Shown here piece after piece: positions 1-5,624 of a stretch of DNA of 5,624 nucleotides. Source of the DNA: Rickettsiaceae bacterium (GTDB lineage Bacteria > Pseudomonadota > Alphaproteobacteria > Rickettsiales > Rickettsiaceae); NCBI GenBank assembly GCA_022702085.1, contig JAKONF010000028.1, positions 1-5,624 of the forward strand, read 5' to 3'. A program made the position numbers and the translations under genes. The first letter of the stretch is position 1. The number at the start of each line of letters is the position of its first letter. A model generated the notes under the pieces. The model saw only the letters and a list, made by a program, of their open reading frames with translations. It searched no databases and was not told the DNA's origin.

Positions 1-96
1 GTAGGGCAAACATTAAAAGTTCGTAGGGCAAACATTAAAAGTTCGTAGGGCAAACATTAAAAGTTCGTAGGGCAAACATTAAAAGTTCGTAGGGCA
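1..96. repeat. 22-bp iteron array (four full copies plus start of a fifth)
   Basis: Four identical head-to-tail 22-bp units start at 1, 23, 45 and 67. Each begins GTAGGGCAAAC and ends AAAAGTTC. A fifth begins at 89 but keeps only GTAGGGCA before diverging. There are no spacers between units. Tandem repeats of about 22 bp, two helical turns, next to a Rep_3-family gene are the usual arrangement of a theta-plasmid origin, where Rep monomers bind the same DNA face. Because a perfect copy begins at base 1, the array probably continues to the left of the window. The GC-containing GTAGGGCA part stands out from the AT-rich surroundings and is the likely recognition core. The repeats are seen directly; binding by the adjacent Rep is inferred. 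Confidence 0.85.
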
Positions 97-302
97 GATG
101 CTAATTATGAATTTATATGAAACAAAAAGTGTCAAATCATATCATGTCTTGAATATTAATTTAGTTCTAATAAGCATTAGTATGTATATTAAATAACCGG
201 CTGATATTATTTTTCTATTTATTTTTTAATTTAAAAGTGGTTTAAATATTAAAAAGCAAGAATACAATTTTTAATGTTTAGGAATTAATATTAGTTATAG
301 CC
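97..302. other. AT-rich origin/leader region without a convincing gene
   Basis: This stretch lies between the iterons and the rep start. It is very AT-rich, especially about 181-280, where runs of A and T are broken only by ACCGG at 197-201 and a few isolated G/C bases. In iteron plasmids such a segment beside the repeats serves as the DNA unwinding element, so 1-302 together is a candidate replication origin. I saw no clear DnaA box (TTATNCACA type), no tRNA and no strong hairpin. Frames present are very short, the longest noted being 32 codons at 98-196. The origin role is inferred from position and composition. Confidence 0.5.
241..268 (+). promoter_or_regulatory. Possible sigma-70-type promoter for rep
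   Basis: A TACAAT hexamer at 263-268 matches the -10 consensus at five of six bases. TTTAAA at 241-246, 16 bp upstream, matches the -35 consensus at four of six. Transcription would start near 275, about 28 bases before the rep ATG. In DNA this AT-rich such matches arise often by chance, so this is only the best-placed candidate. Confidence 0.25.
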
Positions 303-1580
303 ATGGCAAAAACATTGAATTTGGTGAAGCATAGTGCTGCGGTTCACATATCTAGCGTACTAACTCTAAATCAAAGGAAAATAGCTAATATTTTATTGTA
401 TAATTCTCATAAAGAAATTTTGGAGGATAAAATCCATTCCATCAAATTGGATGAAATATTGGAAGCCCTAGGGTGGTCTAACAATAGTGAAGTAACAAAT
501 CTGATAAAACTAGATTTAAAAGCATTAAATAAGTTTCAACTTGAATGGAATATTCTAAATAAAGACAAAAAAAACTCATGGGGCGTAACTACTCTACTTG
601 CTGATGCCAGAGTAGAAAAAGGTTATCTATATTATACATATAGTAAATCATTACGCGAAATGCTCTTCAATCCCAATATTTATGCTAAGTTAAATTTAAT
701 AATTCAAAAAAATCTGAAAAATAAACATGCGTTGGTATTATGGGAGTATTTACTGGAAAGTTTATGTTCTTCAAAAGTAAATGAAATAACGACAGATGAT
801 ATTACAATAGAAGACTTAAGAAAATTATTAGGAGTGACTAACAATAAGTCATATGATAATTATGCAATTTTCAAAGCTCAAGCCCTCTTACCAGCACTAG
901 AAGAAATAAATAGTAAATCTGATATAGAAGTTATATTAGAAGCAAAAAGAGAAGGAAGAAAGATTAGTTATGTTCATTTCACTGTAAAACGCAAAGTACC
1001 TATCATATTATCCGTAGATGAAGCTGTAATGGATGACGTTAACGAGGATTATAAAGATCAAGAAGATAGTTCAGATATATGGATAAAAGATCATCATCAG
1101 AAACTTGGATTATCTATGTCCAAAATCATAAATGATATAAAAAATTATGGCAGGGAAAAAGTAAAAAAAGCAATGCAGCTTTGTTACAATAATTTAACTA
1201 AAGGCAAGAGAATTAATTCTTTGATTGCTTATTACTCTGCTGCATTAAAAGAAGATTGGGATCTTGCTGAAGAAGATGAAATACTACAGCAAAATACATA
1301 TGATAAAGAAACTATAGAAGAGATGAACAGAATATCATCTGAAGAAAAAGGGTTAGCGTTAATTGTTAAAAAGCAGCTTTTAGAGCATTACGGTATTGGA
1401 GCATTTGGTACATGGTTTAGAGAGCTAGATTTACAAAAGTTTGATGGAAATACTTTGATAATAAGGGCACCTAGTGAGTTTATTGCTGATCGTCTAATCA
1501 ATCATTATGAACAAAAAATTTTTGAAATAATCAATAAGTTGGAACCAGATATAAAGAACTTAAAAATAAAATCTTATTGA
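303..1580 (+). CDS. Rep_3-type plasmid replication initiator with DnaA domain I-like C-terminus
   Basis: This is the probable initiator that binds the upstream iterons and opens the origin. Residues about 8-232 have the layout of the Rep_3 (RepA/RepE-like) fold. A first winged helix contains LTLNQRKIANILLYNS (20-35), and a second spans about 128-232 with KNKHALVLWEYLLE (140-152), LRKLLGV and the closing strand VHFTVKRK. An acidic linker at about 238-256 precedes a helical segment (259-320). Residues 347-412 resemble DnaA domain I, with the signature FGTWFREL (368-375), DGNTLIIRAPSEFIADRL (381-398) and HYEQKIFEI. No AAA+ ATPase or DnaA-type HTH is present, so it is not a true DnaA despite the 'DnaA-like' label used for rickettsial plasmid proteins. 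ATG 303 follows an in-frame stop at 279-281 and is the only sensible start. No clear Shine-Dalgarno is seen. It heads the rep-dnaB-parA-RHH gene run. Confidence 0.85.
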   Translation: MAKTLNLVKHSAAVHISSVLTLNQRKIANILLYNSHKEILEDKIHSIKLDEILEALGWSNNSEVTNLIKLDLKALNKFQLEWNILNKDKKNSWGVTTLLADARVEKGYLYYTYSKSLREMLFNPNIYAKLNLIIQKNLKNKHALVLWEYLLESLCSSKVNEITTDDITIEDLRKLLGVTNNKSYDNYAIFKAQALLPALEEINSKSDIEVILEAKREGRKISYVHFTVKRKVPIILSVDEAVMDDVNEDYKDQEDSSDIWIKDHHQKLGLSMSKIINDIKNYGREKVKKAMQLCYNNLTKGKRINSLIAYYSAALKEDWDLAEEDEILQQNTYDKETIEEMNRISSEEKGLALIVKKQLLEHYGIGAFGTWFRELDLQKFDGNTLIIRAPSEFIADRLINHYEQKIFEIINKLEPDIKNLKIKSY

Positions 1581-1584
1581 TATT

Positions 1585-1627
1585 ATACTAAAATAGTATT
1601 AACTATACAAATAGTTTATACAGTTAA
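1585..1627. repeat. Inverted repeats in the rep-dnaB gap (candidate operator)
   Basis: The 64-bp gap holds two palindromic elements. The first is ATACTA-AAA-TAGTAT at 1585-1599. The second is a pair of 13-bp arms, TTAACTATACAAA at 1599-1611 and its near-complement at 1615-1627, which reads TTAACTGTATAAA on the other strand. The arms match at 11 of 13 bases and are separated by 3 bp. The same 13-mer recurs after parA and after the RHH gene. The site ends 17 bp before the dnaB ATG, a position suited to an operator. I infer a regulatory or centromere role; there is no GC-rich stem that would make it an intrinsic terminator. Confidence 0.5.
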
Positions 1628-1644
1628 CACAAAACTTACAATAT

Positions 1645-3048
1645 ATGATTGAATTAGATACTTTATCCTCAGAATCTTCAAATATTTTGATAGAACAAAA
1701 AACTCTTGGAGCTATTCTATATGATTCAAATAATTTAGAAAAAGTGGATTTTTTAAGAGCCGAACATTTTAGCGTAAAACTTCACCAGGATATCTACAAA
1801 GCTTTTATAAATTTAGTAAAAACTAATATTTCAATCAGCCCAACAGTTGTTCAAAGTTTATTAAAAGATAATGAAGATTTTTTAGCAGTTCAGGGGCGAA
1901 AATATCTCATGAATCTATTAAATATTTCTTTGTTAGTTATAGATGTACGTAGCTATGGAAAAATTGTATATGATAAAGCAATAAAGAGACAGCTAATTGA
2001 AATTAGTGAAGATACCATAAAAAATGCAAAGAATTCTTCAATACTTGAAGATGCCACTTATCAAATAGAAATTACAGAAAACAAACTACATCAGTTGCTC
2101 CATAGTGGCGTATCTGAAAGAAGTTTTACTCATGCTGCTTCTTTATCTACAGAATTAATAGAAAGAATTAATAAAACCATAAAAAATCCAAGACAAGCTG
2201 TTGGCATTTCAAGTGGATTTATTGATTTAGATAATAAATTAGGAGGATTTCATAATTCTGATTTCATAATACTAGCAGGTCGTCCAAGTATGGGCAAAAC
2301 TGCTTTAGCTTTGAATTTAGCTCTAAACGCAGCAAAAGAAATAGTATTAGAAAAATTGGAATTATCTGTTGGAATATTTTCTTTAGAAATGTCGTCTACT
2401 GACTTGATCAGTAGAATCATTTCTATGCATGCAAATATTGATTCTTCTTGCTTTCTTACAGGAAAAATAGATGGGGAAGAGTATAATAAAATTCGCCAGG
2501 CTATAGAAGAAATTAAAATGTTGTCGCTATATATTGACGATTCCGCAGCACTTACTATATCCGCTATTAGAAGTAAAGCAAAAATGCTAAAACGTCGCTA
2601 CAATTTAGGAATTTTATTTATAGATTATTTACAGCTAATAAAATGTACGGAAAAAATGGAAAATAGAACTCTAGAAGTTAGCGAAATTTCCCGTTCTCTC
2701 AAAGCACTTGCAAAGGAATTAGATATACCTATTATCGCTTTATCGCAATTATCTAGAGCTGTAGAGCAAAGAGCAGATAAAAGACCAATGTTGTCCGATC
2801 TTAGAGAATCGGGATCAATAGAGCAAGATTCAGATATAGTAATGTTTATTTACAGAGAAGAATATTACTTAAAAGGAGCAGAACCCAAAGAAAGCAGCGT
2901 GGAGTATCAAAAATGGGCAGAAAATTTAAGTAAAGTAAACAATATTGCAGAACTAATTGTCTCAAAACATCGCAAAGGTCCAACCTGCAATGTGAAACTT
3001 CATTATAAAAGTAAATATTCTAAATTTGAAAACAGTACAAATAGGTAA
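1645..3048 (+). CDS. dnaB: Replicative DNA helicase DnaB (element-encoded)
   Basis: This is a hexameric ATP-driven 5'-3' helicase that unwinds the replication fork and binds primase. At 467 aa it is full length for the family. The N-terminal DnaB domain is at about 11-118 (LIEQKTLGAILYD; HFSVKLHQDIYKAF), followed by a linker. The RecA-like motor starts near 185 (VGISSGFIDLDNKLGGF). Walker A is GRPSMGKT (212-219), the catalytic Glu is E248 in FSLEMS, Walker B is ILFIDYLQL (D327), and SQLSRAVEQR (367-376) and SDLRESGSIEQDSD (384-397) follow. The arginine-finger region is SKHRKGP (R443). All motor motifs look intact, so it should be active. A rickettsial chromosome would normally carry its own dnaB, making this probably a second copy dedicated to the element. 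It sits 64 bp after rep and 5 bp before parA. The ATG has no obvious ribosome binding site. Confidence 0.95.
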   Translation: MIELDTLSSESSNILIEQKTLGAILYDSNNLEKVDFLRAEHFSVKLHQDIYKAFINLVKTNISISPTVVQSLLKDNEDFLAVQGRKYLMNLLNISLLVIDVRSYGKIVYDKAIKRQLIEISEDTIKNAKNSSILEDATYQIEITENKLHQLLHSGVSERSFTHAASLSTELIERINKTIKNPRQAVGISSGFIDLDNKLGGFHNSDFIILAGRPSMGKTALALNLALNAAKEIVLEKLELSVGIFSLEMSSTDLISRIISMHANIDSSCFLTGKIDGEEYNKIRQAIEEIKMLSLYIDDSAALTISAIRSKAKMLKRRYNLGILFIDYLQLIKCTEKMENRTLEVSEISRSLKALAKELDIPIIALSQLSRAVEQRADKRPMLSDLRESGSIEQDSDIVMFIYREEYYLKGAEPKESSVEYQKWAENLSKVNNIAELIVSKHRKGPTCNVKLHYKSKYSKFENSTNR

Positions 3049-3053
3049 TTTGA

Positions 3054-3710
3054 ATGAAAGCTAAAATTATTACTATAGCAAATCAAAAAGGGGGCTGCGG
3101 CAAGACTACTATAACTATGCAATTAGCAGGAGCTTTAGGGCAAGATAAATTCAAGGTAATGGTAGTAGATGCTGATCCTCAAGGCACTGCTACAAGATGG
3201 GCGGCAAACGCTGATGATTTGAGTCCATTTCCTGCGCATATAGCAGGATTAAGTGCGGCTGGAACAAAAGTGCATAGGGAAGTAATGAAATATATAGATC
3301 ATTATGATTACATAATCATTGATTGTCCGCCGGCAGTAGATAGTTTAGTACCTCAGTCTGCATTGATGATATCAGATTTAGTTCTGGTACCAATTGTACC
3401 AAGTCCAGCTGATTTATGGGCCGCAGTTGGTATTCAAAATTTGATAGAGAGAATAAAAGATATTAATACTAACTTACAAGCAAGAATTATAGCTAATATG
3501 AGTCAAGCGAATATCAGTTTAACTCAAGAAGTTTTGCAGATTTTAAATGATTTTGGTATAGAAATGATGGAAACGCAATTAGTATTGAGAACTGCTTACA
3601 GACAATCTGCGGTTTTGGGAAAATCAGTATATGAAATAAAAGGAGCTGAAAAAGCTGTCATAGAAATAACACAATTAAAAGAAGAAATACTAAATATACT
3701 AACTGTATAA
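3054..3710 (+). CDS. parA: ParA/MinD-family partition ATPase
   Basis: This is a segregation ATPase that, in the family, forms an ATP-dependent gradient on the nucleoid and moves the plasmid through a centromere-bound partner. Seen in the sequence are the deviant Walker A KGGCGKTT (12-19) with signature lysine K12, the A' motif VVDADPQGTATRWA (37-50; D39 and D41), and Walker B YIIIDCPP (86-93). PIVPSPADLWA (113-123) follows. At 218 aa with no N-terminal HTH it is the short type Ib form, which does not repress its own promoter; in that class a small partner protein usually does so. The start lies 5 bp after the dnaB stop, with an AGG at 3043-3045 eight bases upstream serving as a plausible ribosome binding site, so it is very likely co-transcribed with dnaB. 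No ParB-like HTH/CTPase gene is visible; the RHH gene 54 bp downstream is the likely partner. Confidence 0.93.
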   Translation: MKAKIITIANQKGGCGKTTITMQLAGALGQDKFKVMVVDADPQGTATRWAANADDLSPFPAHIAGLSAAGTKVHREVMKYIDHYDYIIIDCPPAVDSLVPQSALMISDLVLVPIVPSPADLWAAVGIQNLIERIKDINTNLQARIIANMSQANISLTQEVLQILNDFGIEMMETQLVLRTAYRQSAVLGKSVYEIKGAEKAVIEITQLKEEILNILTV

Positions 3711-3738
3711 ATAGTAATAACTATATTAACTGTTTATA
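3699..3738. repeat. Cluster of 13-bp direct repeats at the parA end and parA-RHH gap
   Basis: Three same-strand copies of the 13-mer family occur here. CTAACTGTATAAA at 3699-3711 overlaps the parA stop codon. ATAACTATATTAA is at 3717-3729, and TTAACTGTTTATA at 3726-3738 overlaps it by 4 bp. Starts are spaced 18 and 9 bp apart. The last copy ends 26 bp before the RHH start codon, which suits an operator for that gene. Short clustered repeats of this kind are the usual targets of RHH centromere-binding proteins, so a combined operator/centromere role is plausible. The middle copy is degenerate (10 of 13 against TTAACTATACAAA). Confidence 0.45.
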
Positions 3739-3764
3739 ATCTCTAGAATTAGAAATATTATTTT

Positions 3765-4139
3765 ATGAAAGAAAATTTAGCAAGATCATTGAAAAACAGT
3801 TTAAGTGAACAAAGGAGAGCTGAAAAAAGCAAATACAATGATATAGAAAATAGATTTGCAAAAGCCGAAAAATTATTTGATCAAGAAACTGAAATAACAG
3901 GGCAGATTGAGATCAAAATTCATTCACAAGAGAAAGTTATAAGAGATACTTTTACAATACCTAGTAAAGAGTACAAATTAATAGGTTTTTGTAAAGAAAG
4001 ATTATTAAAAAAAGGTTTTAACATTAATAAATCTGAGCTTATTAGAGCTGGACTTATTTTATTAAATAAACTATCTGACGAAGAACTACTGCAATCTTGT
4101 AAACAGATTGAAAAAGTTAAAACAGGAAGACCGAAATAA
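3765..4139 (+). CDS. Ribbon-helix-helix DNA-binding protein, probable ParA partner
   Basis: This 124-aa protein is likely the centromere-binding, autoregulatory partner of ParA; I do not recognise a named family. The N-terminal half (1-57) is highly charged and helical (NSLSEQRRAEKSKYNDIENR). Such flexible regions in RHH partners commonly carry the ParA-stimulating segment. The C-terminal half reads as an RHH fold: strand VIRDTFTIP (58-66), helix A from SKEYKLIGFCKERLLKKG (67-84), then NINKSELIRAGLILLNKLSDEEL (two parts, NINKSELIRAG 86-96 and LILLNKLSDEEL 97-108), where the SELIRAGL helix is typical of helix B. It ends KTGRPK, which contains the GRP core of an AT-hook and may add minor-groove contact. 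Placement right after parA and the repeats on both sides of the gene support the partition role. An antitoxin is less likely because no toxin gene follows. Confidence 0.75.
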   Translation: MKENLARSLKNSLSEQRRAEKSKYNDIENRFAKAEKLFDQETEITGQIEIKIHSQEKVIRDTFTIPSKEYKLIGFCKERLLKKGFNINKSELIRAGLILLNKLSDEELLQSCKQIEKVKTGRPK

Positions 4140-4174
4140 AGTCTGGAATTTTTTATAGAAGGATGAATTACATT

Positions 4175-4206
4175 ACAATATTAACTGTTTGTATAGTTAA
4201 TATTGT
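4175..4206. repeat. Perfect 12-bp inverted repeat containing the 13-mer motif in both orientations
   Basis: Arms ACAATATTAACT (4175-4186) and AGTTAATATTGT (4195-4206) are perfectly complementary with an 8-bp centre GTTTGTAT. The bottom strand carries TATTAACTATACAAA, identical over 15 bases to 1597-1611. The top strand carries TTAACTGTTTGTA, close to the copy at 3726-3738. It lies 35 bp after the RHH stop. An AT-only stem with no following T-run makes a weak terminator, and exact sharing with the rep-dnaB gap suggests a protein-binding site instead. It could be part of the parS centromere. Function is inferred. Confidence 0.55.
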
Positions 4207-4249
4207 TTATATAACTTCAAAGCTTATATTTGTTTCATAAGATAAATCT

Positions 4250-4287
4250 GGTACTAAGTACCTAAAAACTATAATTAATTATAGTTT
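4250..4287. terminator. Two adjacent palindromes at the kinase 3' end; weak terminator or binding site
   Basis: GGTACT-A-AGTACC (4250-4262) is followed by a perfect 22-bp palindrome at 4266-4287 with half-sites AAACTATAATT and AATTATAGTTT. The second spans the kinase stop codon (4279-4281, minus strand) and also contains the AACTATA core of the intergenic repeat family in both directions. Lying between convergent genes, the pair could end transcription from either side, but the larger palindrome has only one G-C pair per arm and no long U-run follows. A binding site is as likely as a terminator. Confidence 0.3.
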
Positions 4288-5624
4288 CTTCAAAACTTTA
4301 ATCTGAGTTTCGCTCATACCAGTTACTTTAGCAATGAGCTTTATATCAGAATCACTTTGAATTAGCTTCTTAGCAACTCCTATCATTTCTTCACTTGGCA
4401 TAAGAGCTAAATCATCATAGACAAGCGGCAAGGAAAAAATAAAGGTAGTGTAACCTTCACTACTCTCTGCTTTAATATCTCCTTTGTGCATCTCTAAAAC
4501 TTTTTTGCATAAGGCAAGCCCTACACCTCTGCCTCCTGCTGGCGTTCTAGTTTTGGAGCTAACGGTAAACGAACCGAAGATGTCCTGTAGCTCATCTTTT
4601 GGTATACCTATGCCTTGATCGGTTATGCTAAAACTTGCAATGCTACCTTTCCTTATTAGCTCAAGTTTTATAGTTCCCTGCTTGCAATAGCTTAAGGCAT
4701 TAGTTATTAAATTATCTAAGGTTTGTGTTAAATAATACTCATCTGCTTCTACCAATATATCATCTTCAATATTGATAACAAAAGAGTAATCTGTTTGCTT
4801 GGTGTTCTCTATATATAACTTTTTGCATATATTTAATCTATCAATAACTAAATCACTGAAATTAACTTGAATAATACTGAGTTCAGCCTCACCAGATGAA
4901 AGCCTGGCTAAATCTCTGATGTTACCATCAAAACTCTCAAGCCTAATTGCACTATTGTAAATAGTCTCAATTGCTTTTATTCTACTATGATCATCGAGAA
5001 ACTGATATCCAGAAAGCAAAGCTTCAGCAGTGTTTATTACGCCAGTCATTGGCGCGTGATACTCATGAGTTACATTACGAATAAACTCATTCTTAAGTGC
5101 TAGAGCCTTTTGTAATTCTTCATCCTTGTAATTCATCGTACTAGCTAAATGCTCGGCTTTCTGTTGTGCTAGTATTCTCTCATACTCTCTTGGTCTTAAG
5201 AAAATTATAAAAGCTACTCCAAGAAGCACTAAGCCATACATCATTACATATTGTGGCGAGCCTAGGCTTACATCAAGCCCATCAGTGATGCCTGAATAGT
5301 ATTTGTAGAATAAAATGCTTGCATAAAAACCAGGCACTGTCATTATTAAAGCCGTTCGCCAAGAACTAAGTAATGCTATCACAATGATGTTAACTGTGAA
5401 TACTACAAATTGCAGAGGATAAAAGTTACTAATGAGTACAAAAAAGCCACTGAAAAATACCAGCATGTAAAATAAGACAAAGTTCCAAGATACCTGCACG
5501 ATTATTTCATGCTTTACTCGTGGCGGCCAGATTGGGTACATAGCCATGCAAATAGATGTGCAGAGCATTATCTGATAAATAGAAAGCAGCGTCTTGCAAT
5601 CTGAACTAAAAAGTTTGGCCTGAG
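4279..5624 (-). CDS. Membrane sensor histidine kinase, 5' end beyond the window
   Basis: This is a two-component sensor kinase. Numbered from the ATG at 5568-5566 (429 aa), hydrophobic segments at about 29-48, 53-69, 71-87 and 107-124 form an integral-membrane sensor region. A coiled linker (127-160), HisKA domain and HATPase_c domain follow. Visible motifs are the H-box with H168 (NVTHEYHAPMTG), N-box LDNLITNA (N286, N290), G1 DQGIGIP (317-323), F-box FGSF and G2 GGRGVGLAL (345-353). There is no receiver domain. The H-box lacks the usual R-T-P, having H-A-P instead. Residues 393-429 form a small tail with IAKVTGMSETQIKVLKKL, unlike normal kinase ends. The frame stays open for 18 more codons to the edge (5622) with further hydrophobic sequence, so the listed ATG is probably internal. 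No cognate response regulator is in the window. It converges on the replication operon and is visibly richer in G+C. Histidine kinases are known cargo of rickettsial mobile elements. Confidence 0.88.
   Translation of the reverse strand, partial: QAKLFSSDCKTLLSIYQIMLCTSICMAMYPIWPPRVKHEIIVQVSWNFVLFYMLVFFSGFFVLISNFYPLQFVVFTVNIIVIALLSSWRTALIMTVPGFYASILFYKYYSGITDGLDVSLGSPQYVMMYGLVLLGVAFIIFLRPREYERILAQQKAEHLASTMNYKDEELQKALALKNEFIRNVTHEYHAPMTGVINTAEALLSGYQFLDDHSRIKAIETIYNSAIRLESFDGNIRDLARLSSGEAELSIIQVNFSDLVIDRLNICKKLYIENTKQTDYSFVINIEDDILVEADEYYLTQTLDNLITNALSYCKQGTIKLELIRKGSIASFSITDQGIGIPKDELQDIFGSFTVSSKTRTPAGGRGVGLALCKKVLEMHKGDIKAESSEGYTTFIFSLPLVYDDLALMPSEEMIGVAKKLIQSDSDIKLIAKVTGMSETQIKVLKKL

Noticed and set aside
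1..96. CRISPR array
   Set aside because: The 22-bp units abut directly with no unique spacers and lie beside a Rep_3 gene, so iterons explain them better.
98..196. 32-codon ORF starting with ATG just after the iterons (MLIMNLYETK...)
   Set aside because: It is short, has no recognisable motif, overlaps the likely origin, and its AGGG lies only 3 bases from the ATG as part of the repeat unit.
303..1580. Calling the first gene a chromosomal-type DnaA
   Set aside because: There is no Walker A/B AAA+ domain and no C-terminal DnaA DNA-binding motif; only the domain I-like segment is present.
1584..1589. TATACT as a -10 box for a separate dnaB promoter
   Set aside because: No credible -35 hexamer lies 16-18 bp upstream, and AT-rich DNA gives such hexamers by chance.
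3765..4139. Antitoxin of a toxin-antitoxin pair
   Set aside because: An RHH fold would fit, but no small toxin gene follows on the + strand before the convergent kinase, and parA directly precedes it.
4175..4206. Strong rho-independent terminator of the operon
   Set aside because: The stem is almost all A-T, the loop is 8 bases, and no run of T follows; it also shares 15 identical bases with a site upstream of dnaB.
4163..4240. 25-codon hydrophobic ORF (MNYITILTVCIV...) with AAGG before the ATG
   Set aside because: The AAGG touches the start codon with no spacing, and the frame runs through the perfect inverted repeat. Hydrophobic codons are expected by chance in DNA this AT-rich.

Overview
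The window looks like the replication and partition core of an extrachromosomal or integrating element from an obligate intracellular alphaproteobacterium, most likely Rickettsiales (Rickettsia or a close relative). The DNA is strongly AT-rich and the genes use A/T-ending codons. The set of a DnaA-like Rep, DnaB, ParA and a small ribbon-helix-helix (RHH) protein beside a sensor kinase matches what is known of Rickettsia plasmids and Rickettsiales amplified genetic elements. The taxon is inferred from style and gene content; no database search was possible.

Layout. Positions 1-96 hold four perfect 22-bp direct repeats plus the start of a fifth, an iteron array that is probably cut by the window edge. 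Positions 97-302 are AT-rich and contain no convincing gene, so they are the likely melting region and leader of the replication gene. Four genes then run on the + strand. They are a Rep_3-type initiator with a DnaA domain I-like C-terminus (303-1580), a replicative helicase DnaB (1645-3048), a ParA/MinD-type partition ATPase (3054-3710, only 5 bp after dnaB), and a 124-aa RHH protein (3765-4139) that is the likely centromere- and operator-binding partner of ParA. On the - strand, converging on this operon, is a membrane histidine kinase (4279 to the right edge). Its reading frame stays open to the edge, so its N-terminus is outside the window.

How it may work together. Rep would bind the iterons through its winged helices. 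Its C-terminal module resembles the part of DnaA that contacts DnaB, so it could load the helicase encoded next door. ParA and the RHH protein would provide segregation and autoregulation. The RHH protein has an obvious candidate binding site: a family of 13-bp repeats (core AACTATA or AACTGTA) found in the gaps after rep, parA and the RHH gene, often as inverted pairs. This family is the least explained structure in the window. The kinase is probably cargo. It differs from the operon in base composition, has an atypical H-box lacking the usual phosphatase residue, and ends in a short tail resembling the C-terminal motif of Rpn/PD-(D/E)XK transposase-family proteins.
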